Positions 25,392 to 33,988 of a DNA stretch of 64,000 nt are shown here, piece by piece. Source of the stretch: Ardenticatenaceae bacterium. GTDB lineage: Bacteria > Chloroflexota > Anaerolineae > Promineifilales > Promineifilaceae. Positions within the stretch are counted from its first letter, which is position 1, and every line of letters starts with the position of its first letter. The translations under genes and the position numbers were made by a program. The notes under the pieces are model-generated. The model saw only the letters and a program-made list of their open reading frames with translations, made no database searches and had not been told where the DNA came from. The stretch spans positions 56,654-120,653 of the forward strand of contig JACKBT010000011.1 in the NCBI GenBank assembly GCA_020634415.1, written 5' to 3'.

Positions 25392-26662
25392 TTTTTCTGT
25401 ACTCCTAACATCACCAGCCAGGCCAGACCCATAAACAGAGTGCTAAACAGAAACAGCCAGCGATATTGATCGCTCAACATATCTACCACCACGCCGCCTA
25501 ATGTTGGCCCTAAAACGGCCGCTAACTGCGACGAAAAATAATACAAACCCGTATACGCGCCAATCCTCCGCTCATCGCCAAAATCATAGACCAGGGGCAG
25601 GCTGTTCACATTCACCAACGCCCAGAAAATGCCCGCCAACACCAGCACAATCACAAACGTCACCACCCCCTGCACCACAAAGTAGGCCAGCAGCAGCAGC
25701 AGCGTCAACCCCGCCAGCCCAATCTGAATGGTTGGCCGACGGCCGATCTTTGTCCCCAATAAACCCGCTGGCAACGCAAACAAAATCAACGATACCGTGA
25801 TTGAACCGGCATAAATAGAGGCGGAGCCGGGCGATATGCCCAGCGTGAAAACGGCAAAGGAAGAAAGCCCCGCTTCCAGGGCATTAAAAGCCATGAACCA
25901 GAGGAGAATGCCCAACAACACCCGTAAGCCGCTTTTGTCGGGGTTGTGCCACAGTTGGCGCAGATTGATCAGCACATTGTCATTTTGCGCTTCGGCCTCC
26001 ATCTCAATCTGCTGAGGTTCGCGCACGCGCCACAAGGCGACACCAGCCGCCACCACCAGCAAAATCGCGCCCCCCACAAATGGCGCAGCCCGTCCCATCT
26101 GGTTGAACAAGATGCCGCCCCCGAAAAAGGCCAGCAGCCCCCCCAACCCGCCCATCAGGTTGATGATGCCGTTGGCTTTGCTGCGATCATCGGGGTCAAA
26201 GAGGTCGCCCAGCCAGGCGACGGTGGGAGAGCGGAACAGGGCCATGCCGAAGTTGGTGATGAGGATGTAGGCGGCCAGGGCAACGGCCGTTTGCGCCAAC
26301 GGAATCATCACAAAACCGGCCACCGCAATAGGCAGCCCCCATAAAATCCAGGGCTTGCGGCGGCCAAAGCGGTTCCAGGTGCGGTCACTCCTCGCCCCCA
26401 CCCAGGGCTGCACAAACACATTAATGATGTTGTCCCAGGTCATGATAAACAGGGCCAGTGAAGGAGCTAACGCAAACCCCGCCACCTGCGGAATTTCACG
26501 TCCGGCCTCGAGCAACTGCCGCTCAAATTCCGGGTTGCCCGCCTGCAAAAAGATGGGGATATACTGGTTAAAAATCGGCCAGATAATACTAATCCCCAAA
26601 AAGCCAAAGCCCACAATAAACGTTTTGCCATAATCAAACTTGCTGTTTTTTTGTGCTGCCAT
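25388..26662 (-). CDS. MFS transporter (GPH/sugar-cation symporter type)
   Basis: 424 residues from the ATG at 26662, which has aggtg five bases before it; an ATG at 26680 would leave no ribosome site. Twelve membrane helices are apparent. The motif VQPWVGARSDRTWNRFGRRKPWIL between helices two and three is the signature of the glycoside-pentoside-hexuronide/SLC45 group of sugar symporters. It is the first gene of a two-gene operon with the PQQ dehydrogenase and is divergent from a LysR regulator. Confidence 0.88.
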   Translation of the reverse strand: MAAQKNSKFDYGKTFIVGFGFLGISIIWPIFNQYIPIFLQAGNPEFERQLLEAGREIPQVAGFALAPSLALFIMTWDNIINVFVQPWVGARSDRTWNRFGRRKPWILWGLPIAVAGFVMIPLAQTAVALAAYILITNFGMALFRSPTVAWLGDLFDPDDRSKANGIINLMGGLGGLLAFFGGGILFNQMGRAAPFVGGAILLVVAAGVALWRVREPQQIEMEAEAQNDNVLINLRQLWHNPDKSGLRVLLGILLWFMAFNALEAGLSSFAVFTLGISPGSASIYAGSITVSLILFALPAGLLGTKIGRRPTIQIGLAGLTLLLLLAYFVVQGVVTFVIVLVLAGIFWALVNVNSLPLVYDFGDERRIGAYTGLYYFSSQLAAVLGPTLGGVVVDMLSDQYRWLFLFSTLFMGLAWLVMLGVQKK

Positions 26663-26698
26663 GCCGACACCTTGCCTCATTTAAAAACTTTGTGTTTT

Positions 26699-26758
26699 AG
26701 AGACTGGAGGCTGGAGATTGGAGGGGGATTAATCTCTAGCCACCAATCTCTAGTCTCT
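26699..26758. repeat. mirrored-word element in a divergent promoter region
   Basis: agagactggaggctggagattgg on the left and ccaccaatctctagtctct on the right, around ggggattaatctctag. It occupies much of the 181-base gap between the MFS gene and the LysR gene. Confidence 0.75.
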
Positions 26759-26843
26759 CGCTCCCAGATATGATATAAGGAAAAGAGGGAATCACCCACT
26801 TATTTATTCAGCAAATAGCGGCGCGACTATCGGTGGCAATGAC

Positions 26844-27728
26844 ATGGAATTGAGACAATTAGAAGCCTTTTTAACGGTGGTGCGGGAAGGCAGTTTTACC
26901 CAGGCGGCAGAGATACTGAACCTGACTCAGCCATCGCTGAGTGCGCGAATTCAGCAGCTTGAGCAAAGTTTGGGCTGTGAACTGTTTCGGCGGGATAAAC
27001 GGCCGATTCAACTCACACCCCCTGGCGAAACCTTTGCCGACTACGTGGAACGAGCGCTGGGCATCCTCAACGCCGGTTATGATGCCCTGCAAGCACGGCG
27101 GCTCGGTCTAACAGGGCGCATCACTGTTTGCAGCCCCTTCTCCATTGCCACCTACCTCCTGCCCCAAGTTGTCAGCCGCTTCACCCAAGCCTTCCCTGAG
27201 GCCGACCTGTATCTGGAAACAGGTCACTCTGATTTTGCCTTTCGCCAACTGCGTGATGGCCTGGTAGACCTGGCCTTCGCGGCCGCCTTTCCCCGCATCC
27301 TGGCCCAATCCCAAGCCCTGCTGCGCCTGCACGACAAAATGATTGTCGCGGCACGCCCTGCCCACGAATTGGCGAATGCCCCTGGCATTCCCCTTGAGCG
27401 GCTGTGGGATTATCAACTGCTGGTGATTCATTGGGGGCAGGCGTTTGATTCTTATCTGGCAAGTTTGCAACAGGTGAGCCATGTCAAACGGCCGTTAATC
27501 CGTGTCCCCCTTCCCGCTGCCCTGCCCATGGCCCAACAGCAGCCCCACACCGTTACCTTCCTCCCCCGCCGCCTGGCACTTGTCTCTGGTCTGGTGCAGC
27601 TTGATGTACCCGATTTTCAGTTTGATTGGGATGTGGTGCTGATGACGCGCATTGGCCGGGAACTGACGGAACTGGAGCAGGGATTTGTGGAACTGGTAAC
27701 GGCCGTTTGGCACACCAGCCAGCCCTAA
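26844..27728 (+). CDS. LysR-family transcriptional regulator
   Basis: 294 residues. The N-terminal winged helix-turn-helix is textbook: MELRQLEAFLTVVREGSFTQAAEILNLTQPSLSARIQQLEQSLG. The effector-binding domain spans about 90-290 with the usual PEADLYLETG and RDGLVDLAFAA stretches. It is divergent from the MFS-PQQ dehydrogenase operon and probably controls it, with an unknown sugar-related co-inducer. A DUF427 gene follows 24 bases downstream and may be co-transcribed. Confidence 0.93.
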   Translation: MELRQLEAFLTVVREGSFTQAAEILNLTQPSLSARIQQLEQSLGCELFRRDKRPIQLTPPGETFADYVERALGILNAGYDALQARRLGLTGRITVCSPFSIATYLLPQVVSRFTQAFPEADLYLETGHSDFAFRQLRDGLVDLAFAAAFPRILAQSQALLRLHDKMIVAARPAHELANAPGIPLERLWDYQLLVIHWGQAFDSYLASLQQVSHVKRPLIRVPLPAALPMAQQQPHTVTFLPRRLALVSGLVQLDVPDFQFDWDVVLMTRIGRELTELEQGFVELVTAVWHTSQP

Positions 27729-27752
27729 AACACACCTACACAAGGAGACCCT

Positions 27753-28247
27753 ATGCGCCCCCTACCCATTCAACCCGCCCCCGGTCAAGAATCCGTCTGG
27801 GACTACCCCCGACCGCCACGCCTGGAACCCACCGCTAAACACATCCAAATCATCTTCAACGGCGTTATGATTGCCGACACCCACCAAGCCTACCGAGTAT
27901 TAGAAACCAGCCATCCCCCCGTCTACTACCTCCCCCCCGCCGACATACAAATGGTCTACCTCACACCTGGCTCTGGCAGTTCTTGGTGCGAATGGAAAGG
28001 GCCAGCCCGCTACTACACCCTCACCATTGGCCCTAAACAAGCCAAAAACGTTGCCTGGTATTATCCGCACCCCACCCCCCATTTTACGGCCATCAAAAAC
28101 TACGTTGCCTTCTACGCAGCCCCGATGGATGCCTGCCTGGTAGATGGCGAGAAAGTCAGACCACAGCCAGGGCAATTTTACGGCGGCTGGATTACCCACG
28201 ACATCGTTGGCCCCTTCAAAGGCGAACCGGGCACAATGGGCTGGTAA
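27753..28247 (+). CDS. DUF427 domain protein
   Basis: 164 residues with aaggagac before the ATG. The DUF427 pattern is clear: HIQIIFNGVMIADTHQAYRVLETSHPPVYYLPPADIQM, then SWCEWKGPARYYTL, VAWYYPHPTPHFTAIKNYVAFYA and a final GGWITHDIVGPFKG. This small beta fold has no firmly assigned biochemical role. It follows the LysR gene closely and is followed two bases later by the CDP-alcohol phosphotransferase start. Confidence 0.9.
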   Translation: MRPLPIQPAPGQESVWDYPRPPRLEPTAKHIQIIFNGVMIADTHQAYRVLETSHPPVYYLPPADIQMVYLTPGSGSSWCEWKGPARYYTLTIGPKQAKNVAWYYPHPTPHFTAIKNYVAFYAAPMDACLVDGEKVRPQPGQFYGGWITHDIVGPFKGEPGTMGW

Positions 28248-28248
28248 A

Positions 28249-29433
28249 ATGCACCCTGCCACCAAACAATACCATCTTGCACTCATGCGACTGCGCTGGC
28301 AGTGGCTGGCTGTTACGCTGCTTTGGGGAGTTCTGTTCACACTCCTTCTGCCACAAGAGATTTTGCCCCATCCATTGCTGACTGTTCTTTGTTTTGCGTT
28401 CTGCCTCGTGATTCTCTGGGTGGGGCTGGCCGATAACCACCGCGAGGGCGAGAGCCAACTGCTTTCTGGCCTCGGTCTGGGTAATCATCTCACCCTGCTG
28501 CGGGGGTTGGCGATCAGCCTGGCAGCCAGCTTTGTCTTTGCCCCGCGCCCCGTGGGCTGGCTGGCCTGGCTGCCCATGCTTCTCTACACCTTCGCCGATG
28601 TGGCCGACTATTTTGATGGTTATTTGGCTCGCATTACCCATCATGCCACCAAACTGGGCAGCAAATTGGATATTGAGTTTGATGGTTTGGGCATGTTGGT
28701 GGTAACGGTTTGGGGGGTCTGGCAGGGGATGCTGCCTGCCTGGTATTTGCTGCTGGGCGTGGCGCGCCCCTGGTTTATTCTGGGCCTATGGTGGCGGCAG
28801 CGGCGGGGTAAGCCGGTTTACGAGATGGTTTCCAGTGAGCATCGGCGTATCTTTGCTGGTTTTCAAATGGGTTTTATGAGTGCGGTGTTGTGGCCGATTA
28901 TTCCGCCGGAGATGACACAGATTGGGGGGACGATTTTGGGGTTGGCGACGGGGCTGGGTTTTGTGCGAGATTGGTGGACGGTGAACGGCCGTCTCGACCC
29001 CACAAACCCTACTTTCCAAAAACATTGGCGGCAAATCGGCCACTTCTGCCGCCTTTGGCTGCCGCTTGGCCTACGCCTCTGGCTGCCCCTGGCGGTGGTC
29101 ATGATCTACCTGCCCTTGCCCGACAAACTAACCCCGCCTGCCTGGTCGGCTTTGCTGGCCTCGTGGGGGATGGGGGGAACGGCCGTTTGGGCCACCCTGC
29201 TCGCTATCATCGGCATCATAGGCACACTGCTCGTCGTCTCCGGCATCATGGGGCGGCTGGCCGCCTTCTTCCTCGTCTTTCCCATTGGTTTTGATATGGC
29301 TACGATTGGCCTGACACTGTGGAATGGCACGGCTACCGCCGCCGTCACCTACCTGATGCTGTTGGGCATGGGCCGACTGGCTCTGTGGCAGCCCGAAGAG
29401 CGGTTCATCCGCCAACGTCTGGGAGGGGGATGA
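28249..29433 (+). CDS. CDP-alcohol phosphatidyltransferase family protein
   Basis: 394 residues from ATG 28249, one base after the previous stop; the upstream open frame overlaps DUF427 and is rejected. The CDP-alcohol phosphotransferase motif DxxDGxxAR-x8-G-x3-D-x3-D is complete in DYFDGYLARITHHATKLGSK and the following LDIEFD, at about residues 122-147. About ten hydrophobic segments follow, so the protein is nearly twice the usual size, the second half being a membrane region I cannot name. It would join a CDP-activated lipid or polyol to an alcohol. It is coupled by ATGA to a flippase-like gene. Confidence 0.85.
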   Translation: MHPATKQYHLALMRLRWQWLAVTLLWGVLFTLLLPQEILPHPLLTVLCFAFCLVILWVGLADNHREGESQLLSGLGLGNHLTLLRGLAISLAASFVFAPRPVGWLAWLPMLLYTFADVADYFDGYLARITHHATKLGSKLDIEFDGLGMLVVTVWGVWQGMLPAWYLLLGVARPWFILGLWWRQRRGKPVYEMVSSEHRRIFAGFQMGFMSAVLWPIIPPEMTQIGGTILGLATGLGFVRDWWTVNGRLDPTNPTFQKHWRQIGHFCRLWLPLGLRLWLPLAVVMIYLPLPDKLTPPAWSALLASWGMGGTAVWATLLAIIGIIGTLLVVSGIMGRLAAFFLVFPIGFDMATIGLTLWNGTATAAVTYLMLLGMGRLALWQPEERFIRQRLGGG

Positions 29434-30470
29434 GGGTAGAGAGGCGAGAGGCGAGGGGGGAGCGAGGCCGTTTTCCGTTTTATGCGTTGCGTTTTGCCCT
29501 TTGGGGAACGGCCGTTCTCCTCTTTTGGTTCATCTTACGCACGGTTTCCCTGGCCGAAACCTGGGTTGTGCTGCGCCGCTTGGATGGGTGGCAGTTGGTG
29601 CTGCTGGCGGCGGTCAACGGCCTGGTGCTGCTGCTGATGAACGGCCGTTGGTGGCTCATCTTACGCGGGCAGGGACACAGAATTCCCTATCTTGCCTTGA
29701 CACGCTATCGGCTAGCTGGGGCCAGCCTAAGTTACATCACCCCCGGCCCCCAGTTTGGCGGCGAGCCGCTGCAAGTTTTACTCATCGAACGCCATCATGG
29801 GGTGGGGCGCGAAACGGCCGTTGCCGCCATCACCCTCGACAAGACTCTGGAACTGATGGTCAACTTTAGCTTTTTAGTGGTTGGTGTTTGGGTGGTGTGG
29901 CAAACGCGGTTGTTAGGAGAGGTAGCCGCCTGGCAAACGGCCGTGTTCCCCCTTTTCCTCTTAGCTTTGCCCCTCACCTGCCTCGTCGGCTTTTGGCGCG
30001 ATTGGCAGATGCTGGCCTGGTTCGCCCGTCTGCCCATTCGCTTGCTGCGCCACACCCCATGGGCACACAGAGCTTTACCCTGGCAGCAAAGCCTTACGGC
30101 CACAGAGCAGGCCATCACTCGCCTGTGCCAGCAGCAGCCCGCCACGCTGACGCTGGCTTTACTCTGTTCGCTGCTGGCCTGGTTGGCCCTAATGGCCGAG
30201 TTTTGGCTGATGCTGGCTTTACTGGGTATTGACGTAACTTTTTTGCAAATGGTGGTCATCTTAACGGCCGCTCGTGTAGCCATCCTCCTGCCCCTGCCTG
30301 GCGGGCTGGGTACATTGGAAGCCAGCCAGGTTTATGCCCTAACAGCCTTTGGTTTTGAACCAGCCACCGCCCTAAGTGTCAGCCTGCTGATTCGTGCCCG
30401 CGATGTGCTGTTGGCTGGCCTGGGTTTGTGGATCACGCGGTCATCTTTTTTAACCGTACCCCCGTCCTGA
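29430..30470 (+). CDS. UPF0104 / LPG-synthase-TM membrane protein, second copy
   Basis: 346 residues from ATG 29430, with gggaggggg directly upstream and a four-base overlap with the preceding stop. Residues 2-11 (RVERREARGERG-like) come from a gagaggcgag word repeat. The membrane domain has SLSYITPGPQFGGEPLQVLLIERHHGV with AAITLDKTLELMV, and near the end LLPLPGGLGTLEASQVYAL, both hallmarks of the UPF0104 flippase-like family. Tight coupling to a CDP-alcohol phosphotransferase suggests the pair makes and moves a phospholipid or lipid-linked head group. It is paralogous to 3479-4459. Confidence 0.8.
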   Translation: MRVERREARGERGRFPFYALRFALWGTAVLLFWFILRTVSLAETWVVLRRLDGWQLVLLAAVNGLVLLLMNGRWWLILRGQGHRIPYLALTRYRLAGASLSYITPGPQFGGEPLQVLLIERHHGVGRETAVAAITLDKTLELMVNFSFLVVGVWVVWQTRLLGEVAAWQTAVFPLFLLALPLTCLVGFWRDWQMLAWFARLPIRLLRHTPWAHRALPWQQSLTATEQAITRLCQQQPATLTLALLCSLLAWLALMAEFWLMLALLGIDVTFLQMVVILTAARVAILLPLPGGLGTLEASQVYALTAFGFEPATALSVSLLIRARDVLLAGLGLWITRSSFLTVPPS

Positions 30471-30584
30471 TACATCGTTCCTATTGAGTTTGACAGCCTG
30501 CCCCCCGATACTTATGAGTAGATTAATACACTTGTTGTAAAACAATTTACTTATATTTGCTTATCCTACTTGAAGAGGACATCC

Positions 30585-32225
30585 ATGAAACGCATCACTC
30601 TACTCACTCTTATTCTGGGCCTGACGCTGCTTGTCAGCTTGTCGGCTGCCCCCTCTGATACGGTCTCTCTGCTGGTTCAGGCAGATAGTGTGGAGACGGC
30701 CGTTCTCCTTACCCAAACCTATGGCGGTCAGGTCAATGAACAATTAGACATCATTGCCGCTGTCTCCGCCGATATTCCCGCCGATCAAGTGGCCGCATTA
30801 ACGGCCGATCCTCGTTTAGTGCAGCTCCATGCCGACAGCGAAGTGAAGGCCACCGGCCGCCGTGATCGGGCTGTTTACTTTCCCCAAGTTACGGGAGCGG
30901 ATGCGGCCTGGGCAGCAGGTTATGATGGCAGCGGGGTGACGGTGGCTGTAGTAGATACGGGCATCGCCAAATTCAACTGGAATCAGGATCGGATTGTTGC
31001 CCGTTATGATGCCCTTGATAATGGGCCAAACCGCAAAGACCCCAATGGACATGGCACGATGATGGCTAGCCTCATCGGTAATGATCGCCAAGATGCCAAT
31101 GGTTATGTGAGCATTGCTCCGGCCGTCAACTTTGCAGATGTGCGCGTGTTAGACCGCGACGGCAAAGGCACATATACCGACATCATCGAGGGTCTCGATT
31201 GGATTTTAGCCAACAAAGATGCCTACAATATTCGGGTTGTCAACCTGTCGCTCATTAGCAGCATCAACAGCCCTTATTGGGCTGATGCGCTTAACCAAAG
31301 TGTGGAAGCCCTGTGGGATGCGGGCATTGTGGTGGTAACGGCCGCTGGCAACGATGGCCCTGGTCCCCTCACAATTGCTGCGCCCGGTAATGACCCCTAC
31401 GTCATTACAGTTGGGGCGTTTACCGATAATTACACGCCTGAAGATGAAAGTGATGATTATATTACGCCCTTTAGTGGTGCTGGTCCTACGGAAACGGGCT
31501 TTGTGAAGCCGGATGTGGTAGCTCCAGGTGCCCATCTGGTGGCTGCGGTGAGAAGTAATACACAGTGGGCACAAGCCCATCCTGATGCCCATCTGTTAGG
31601 TAATTTCTATCAGATCGCGGGTACGTCATCGGCAACGGCCGTTACCTCTGGTGTCGTCGCGCTCATGCTAGATGCCAATCCCAACATGACCCCCAACCAG
31701 GTCAAATATGCGCTCATGGCCTCGGCTCGCCCGGCTGGTTATGATGGCGAAGGCGATCTGGTATGGAGTATTTTGCAGCAAGGGGCAGGGCGTGTGGATG
31801 CAGCAACGGCCGTTCTCAATCCCCCACAAGGCGAGGCCAACCCTGGCATGGTCATCGGCCAACCCTATGTTGGCCCCGTCACCTATCAGGATGATGCTTT
31901 CGTCATCGTAGATGCCAATGGCAACCCCGACCCCAACGCCAGTTCCTATTCGTGGGCTGGTTCCTACTCGTGGGCTGGTTCCTACTCGTGGGCTGGTTCC
32001 TACTCGTGGGCTGGTTCCTACTCGTGGGCCGGTTCCTACTCGTGGGCTGGCACGACCGATTGGCAACCCTGGCCTGAAGATGGTGTCTGGCAAAGTGGTT
32101 ACTCGTGGGCTGGTTCCTACTCGTGGGCTGGTTCTTACTCCTGGGCCGGTTCCTACTCGTGGGCTGGTTCTTACTCCTGGGCCGGTTCCTACTCCTGGAC
32201 TGGCCTGACAGATTACGAAGACTAA
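30585..32225 (+). CDS. secreted S8 subtilisin-like protease with SYSWAG repeats
   Basis: 546 residues from ATG 30585 (gaagagg upstream). Signal peptide at 1-23, then an I9-like propeptide (to about 85). The catalytic triad is visible: Asp in VTVAVVDTGIAK (about 123), His in NGHGTMMASLIGN (about 153) and Ser in AGTSSATAVTSGVVAL (about 348). After the catalytic domain the C-terminus carries two blocks of six SYSWAG hexapeptides (31943-32050 and 32097-32204) separated by a Trp-rich linker. Regular Tyr/Trp hexapeptides suggest a beta-solenoid or wall-binding tail. It is a single gene with a strong terminator. Confidence 0.9.
   Translation: MKRITLLTLILGLTLLVSLSAAPSDTVSLLVQADSVETAVLLTQTYGGQVNEQLDIIAAVSADIPADQVAALTADPRLVQLHADSEVKATGRRDRAVYFPQVTGADAAWAAGYDGSGVTVAVVDTGIAKFNWNQDRIVARYDALDNGPNRKDPNGHGTMMASLIGNDRQDANGYVSIAPAVNFADVRVLDRDGKGTYTDIIEGLDWILANKDAYNIRVVNLSLISSINSPYWADALNQSVEALWDAGIVVVTAAGNDGPGPLTIAAPGNDPYVITVGAFTDNYTPEDESDDYITPFSGAGPTETGFVKPDVVAPGAHLVAAVRSNTQWAQAHPDAHLLGNFYQIAGTSSATAVTSGVVALMLDANPNMTPNQVKYALMASARPAGYDGEGDLVWSILQQGAGRVDAATAVLNPPQGEANPGMVIGQPYVGPVTYQDDAFVIVDANGNPDPNASSYSWAGSYSWAGSYSWAGSYSWAGSYSWAGSYSWAGTTDWQPWPEDGVWQSGYSWAGSYSWAGSYSWAGSYSWAGSYSWAGSYSWTGLTDYED
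31943..32204 (+). repeat. 18-bp coding repeats (SYSWAG), two blocks of six
   Basis: Units close to tcctactcgtgggctggt, six in 31943-32050 and six in 32097-32204, the first and last unit of the second block being variant. Third-position differences are few, implying recent expansion or homogenisation. Confidence 0.9.
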
Positions 32226-32294
32226 ATAGTTTTCCCACAAACTTTTTAAGCCTCTACCGCCTATTCAAGAAAAGATAGTACGCGAAATCTGCTT

Positions 32295-32331
32295 CCCCAT
32301 GATGTCCTATAGGCATCATGGGGATTTTATC
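32295..32331 (+). terminator. intrinsic terminator
   Basis: Ten-bp stem ccccatgatg / catcatgggg, loop tcctatagg, then attttatctt. It ends the subtilase transcript. Confidence 0.85.
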
Positions 32332-32420
32332 TTACAGTAGAATGGTTATAATGGGAGAGTATGAAGGGTTGGTGTGAGAAGTTATCTATGAGTTTTGGGA
32401 AACGGCCGTTAGAATAAGCC

Positions 32421-33890
32421 ATGCTCACCTGGCGCAACATCTACTCCACCACTCTCTCCCTGCTGGGGGCAGCTCTCGTATTTTGGGGTCTCATTCAGAT
32501 TCCCACCTATTCCCCGTTAGTCACCTTCTTCCTGTTAATCATTCTGGCCGTAGCCGCCAAAAGCACGACCACGCACCTCGTTCAGGGTTCCGCTCTCGTG
32601 GCCGTTAATTCCGCCATCAGCTTATCCACCGTGCCATCCTATGGGCCGTTTGCAGCGGCCGTCGTCGCCGCCACAGCCGAATTAAGTCTATGGCTCATCA
32701 GCATCTACACCGATAAACCCGACTGGAAACGCGCCGCCGAACGCTTAGGTGTCAATGTGGGCATGAACAGCATTGCCATCTTCTTGGGCGGGCTTATCTT
32801 TTTGGTAATGACCGATATGCTGGGAGAGCAGACATTTTTCGGCCAAACTATGCCCTGGCTGTTTGCCGCCATCGTTGCCGATCAGGTCAACTTGTGGCTG
32901 TTAGCCATTATCATTTACCTGACTCAAGGCATTAGCCCTATGGACGTGTGGCGCAAAAACCGCTGGGCCATTCCCATTAATGTTCTCACCATGAGCATTG
33001 GTGGCGGTCTGCTCCATGTGACTGTGAGCCAGTTTTCATTTGTGGGCATTGCCATCTTTTTCTTGCCCATTCTGTTGGCCGCTTATTCCTACCGCGTCAT
33101 TGTCAACAACAACAAAAGGCAGATGGAGGAGTTGGAGGGTTTGGTGGCAGAGCGTACCCGCGATTTAGCGAAGGCCAATGAAGAATTAGAGCGGCTGCAT
33201 CGGGAAAAGGATGCATTTATCGGGGTGCTGACGCATGATATGCGCACGCCGTTGACCAGCATTAAGGGTTATGGCAGCATCCTGCGCGGCCAGGAGCTGC
33301 CTCGCGCTGAACAGATTCATATTATGGATATTATCCTGCGCAGCCAGGATAACCTTTTGGAGCTGGTCAACAACATTTTGGAGATTCAAAAGCTGCAATC
33401 GGGCGCACCTATTTTGCTGGAACGTTCCCAATTTGAGCTGGATGTCTTGGTGCAAATGGTGGTGGAGTTTCTGCAAGCGGAAGCGGCACGTAAGCAGATG
33501 ATTTTGACGTATGAAGCTCCACCAACACCGATTTATATTACGGCCGATCGCCAAAAAATCCAGCGCGTGGTTACAAATCTGGTGGCGAATGCCGTGAAGT
33601 ACACGCCCAATGAGGGGACGATTCAGGTGCGATTGTCGGAAAACGGCCGTTACGCCATCACCGAAATAGAAGACAATGGGTACGGGATTCCCCCCGAACA
33701 ACTCCCCTACATCTTCGAGCGGTTCCGCCGTGTGCCCGGCCACCAGCGTAAGGCCACTGGCACGGGGCTGGGTCTGGCCATTGTTAAAAGCCTCGTCGAA
33801 GCGCATGGCGGTGAGGTCAGCGTTAGCAGTGAAGAAGATGTGGGCAGCATCTTCACCCTCAAACTCCCTCTCCAGGTTGAGCCTGAATAA
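32421..33890 (+). CDS. membrane sensor histidine kinase
   Basis: 489 residues. About seven or eight membrane helices fill residues 10-225 (a MASE-like sensor with YGPFAAAVVAATAELSLW). A coiled stretch leads to the HisKA domain with the phospho-acceptor His in FIGVLTHDMRTPLTSIKGYG at about residue 272. The HATPase domain shows VTNLVANAVKYTPNEG (N box), EIEDNGYGIPPEQLPYIFERF (G1/F) and GTGLGLAIVKSLVEAHGG (G2). No receiver gene is adjacent; the single-domain regulator at 23610 is a possible partner. Confidence 0.93.
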   Translation: MLTWRNIYSTTLSLLGAALVFWGLIQIPTYSPLVTFFLLIILAVAAKSTTTHLVQGSALVAVNSAISLSTVPSYGPFAAAVVAATAELSLWLISIYTDKPDWKRAAERLGVNVGMNSIAIFLGGLIFLVMTDMLGEQTFFGQTMPWLFAAIVADQVNLWLLAIIIYLTQGISPMDVWRKNRWAIPINVLTMSIGGGLLHVTVSQFSFVGIAIFFLPILLAAYSYRVIVNNNKRQMEELEGLVAERTRDLAKANEELERLHREKDAFIGVLTHDMRTPLTSIKGYGSILRGQELPRAEQIHIMDIILRSQDNLLELVNNILEIQKLQSGAPILLERSQFELDVLVQMVVEFLQAEAARKQMILTYEAPPTPIYITADRQKIQRVVTNLVANAVKYTPNEGTIQVRLSENGRYAITEIEDNGYGIPPEQLPYIFERFRRVPGHQRKATGTGLGLAIVKSLVEAHGGEVSVSSEEDVGSIFTLKLPLQVEPE

Positions 33891-33943
33891 GCAGTGCCGG
33901 TATTCGGTAATCTCCACAGGCTAAACTTATAACGGCCGTTCCC

Positions 33944-33964
33944 CATTGACGATTGACGATTGGT
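33944..33964. repeat. word repeat (attgacgattgacg)
   Basis: Short tandem attgacgattgacgattgg between the histidine kinase and the convergent glycosidase gene. The same word forms the element at 63776-63850. Confidence 0.55.
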
Positions 33965-33988
33965 TCCCACAGCTATGTGTGGGCACCC

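Noticed and set aside
28144..28248. Upstream extension of the CDP-alcohol phosphotransferase frame
   Set aside because: It overlaps DUF427 codons out of frame; the ATG at 28249, one base after the DUF427 stop, is the natural start.
31943..32204. 18-base tandem repeats as a CRISPR-like array
   Set aside because: There are no spacers; units are contiguous and coding (SYSWAG).
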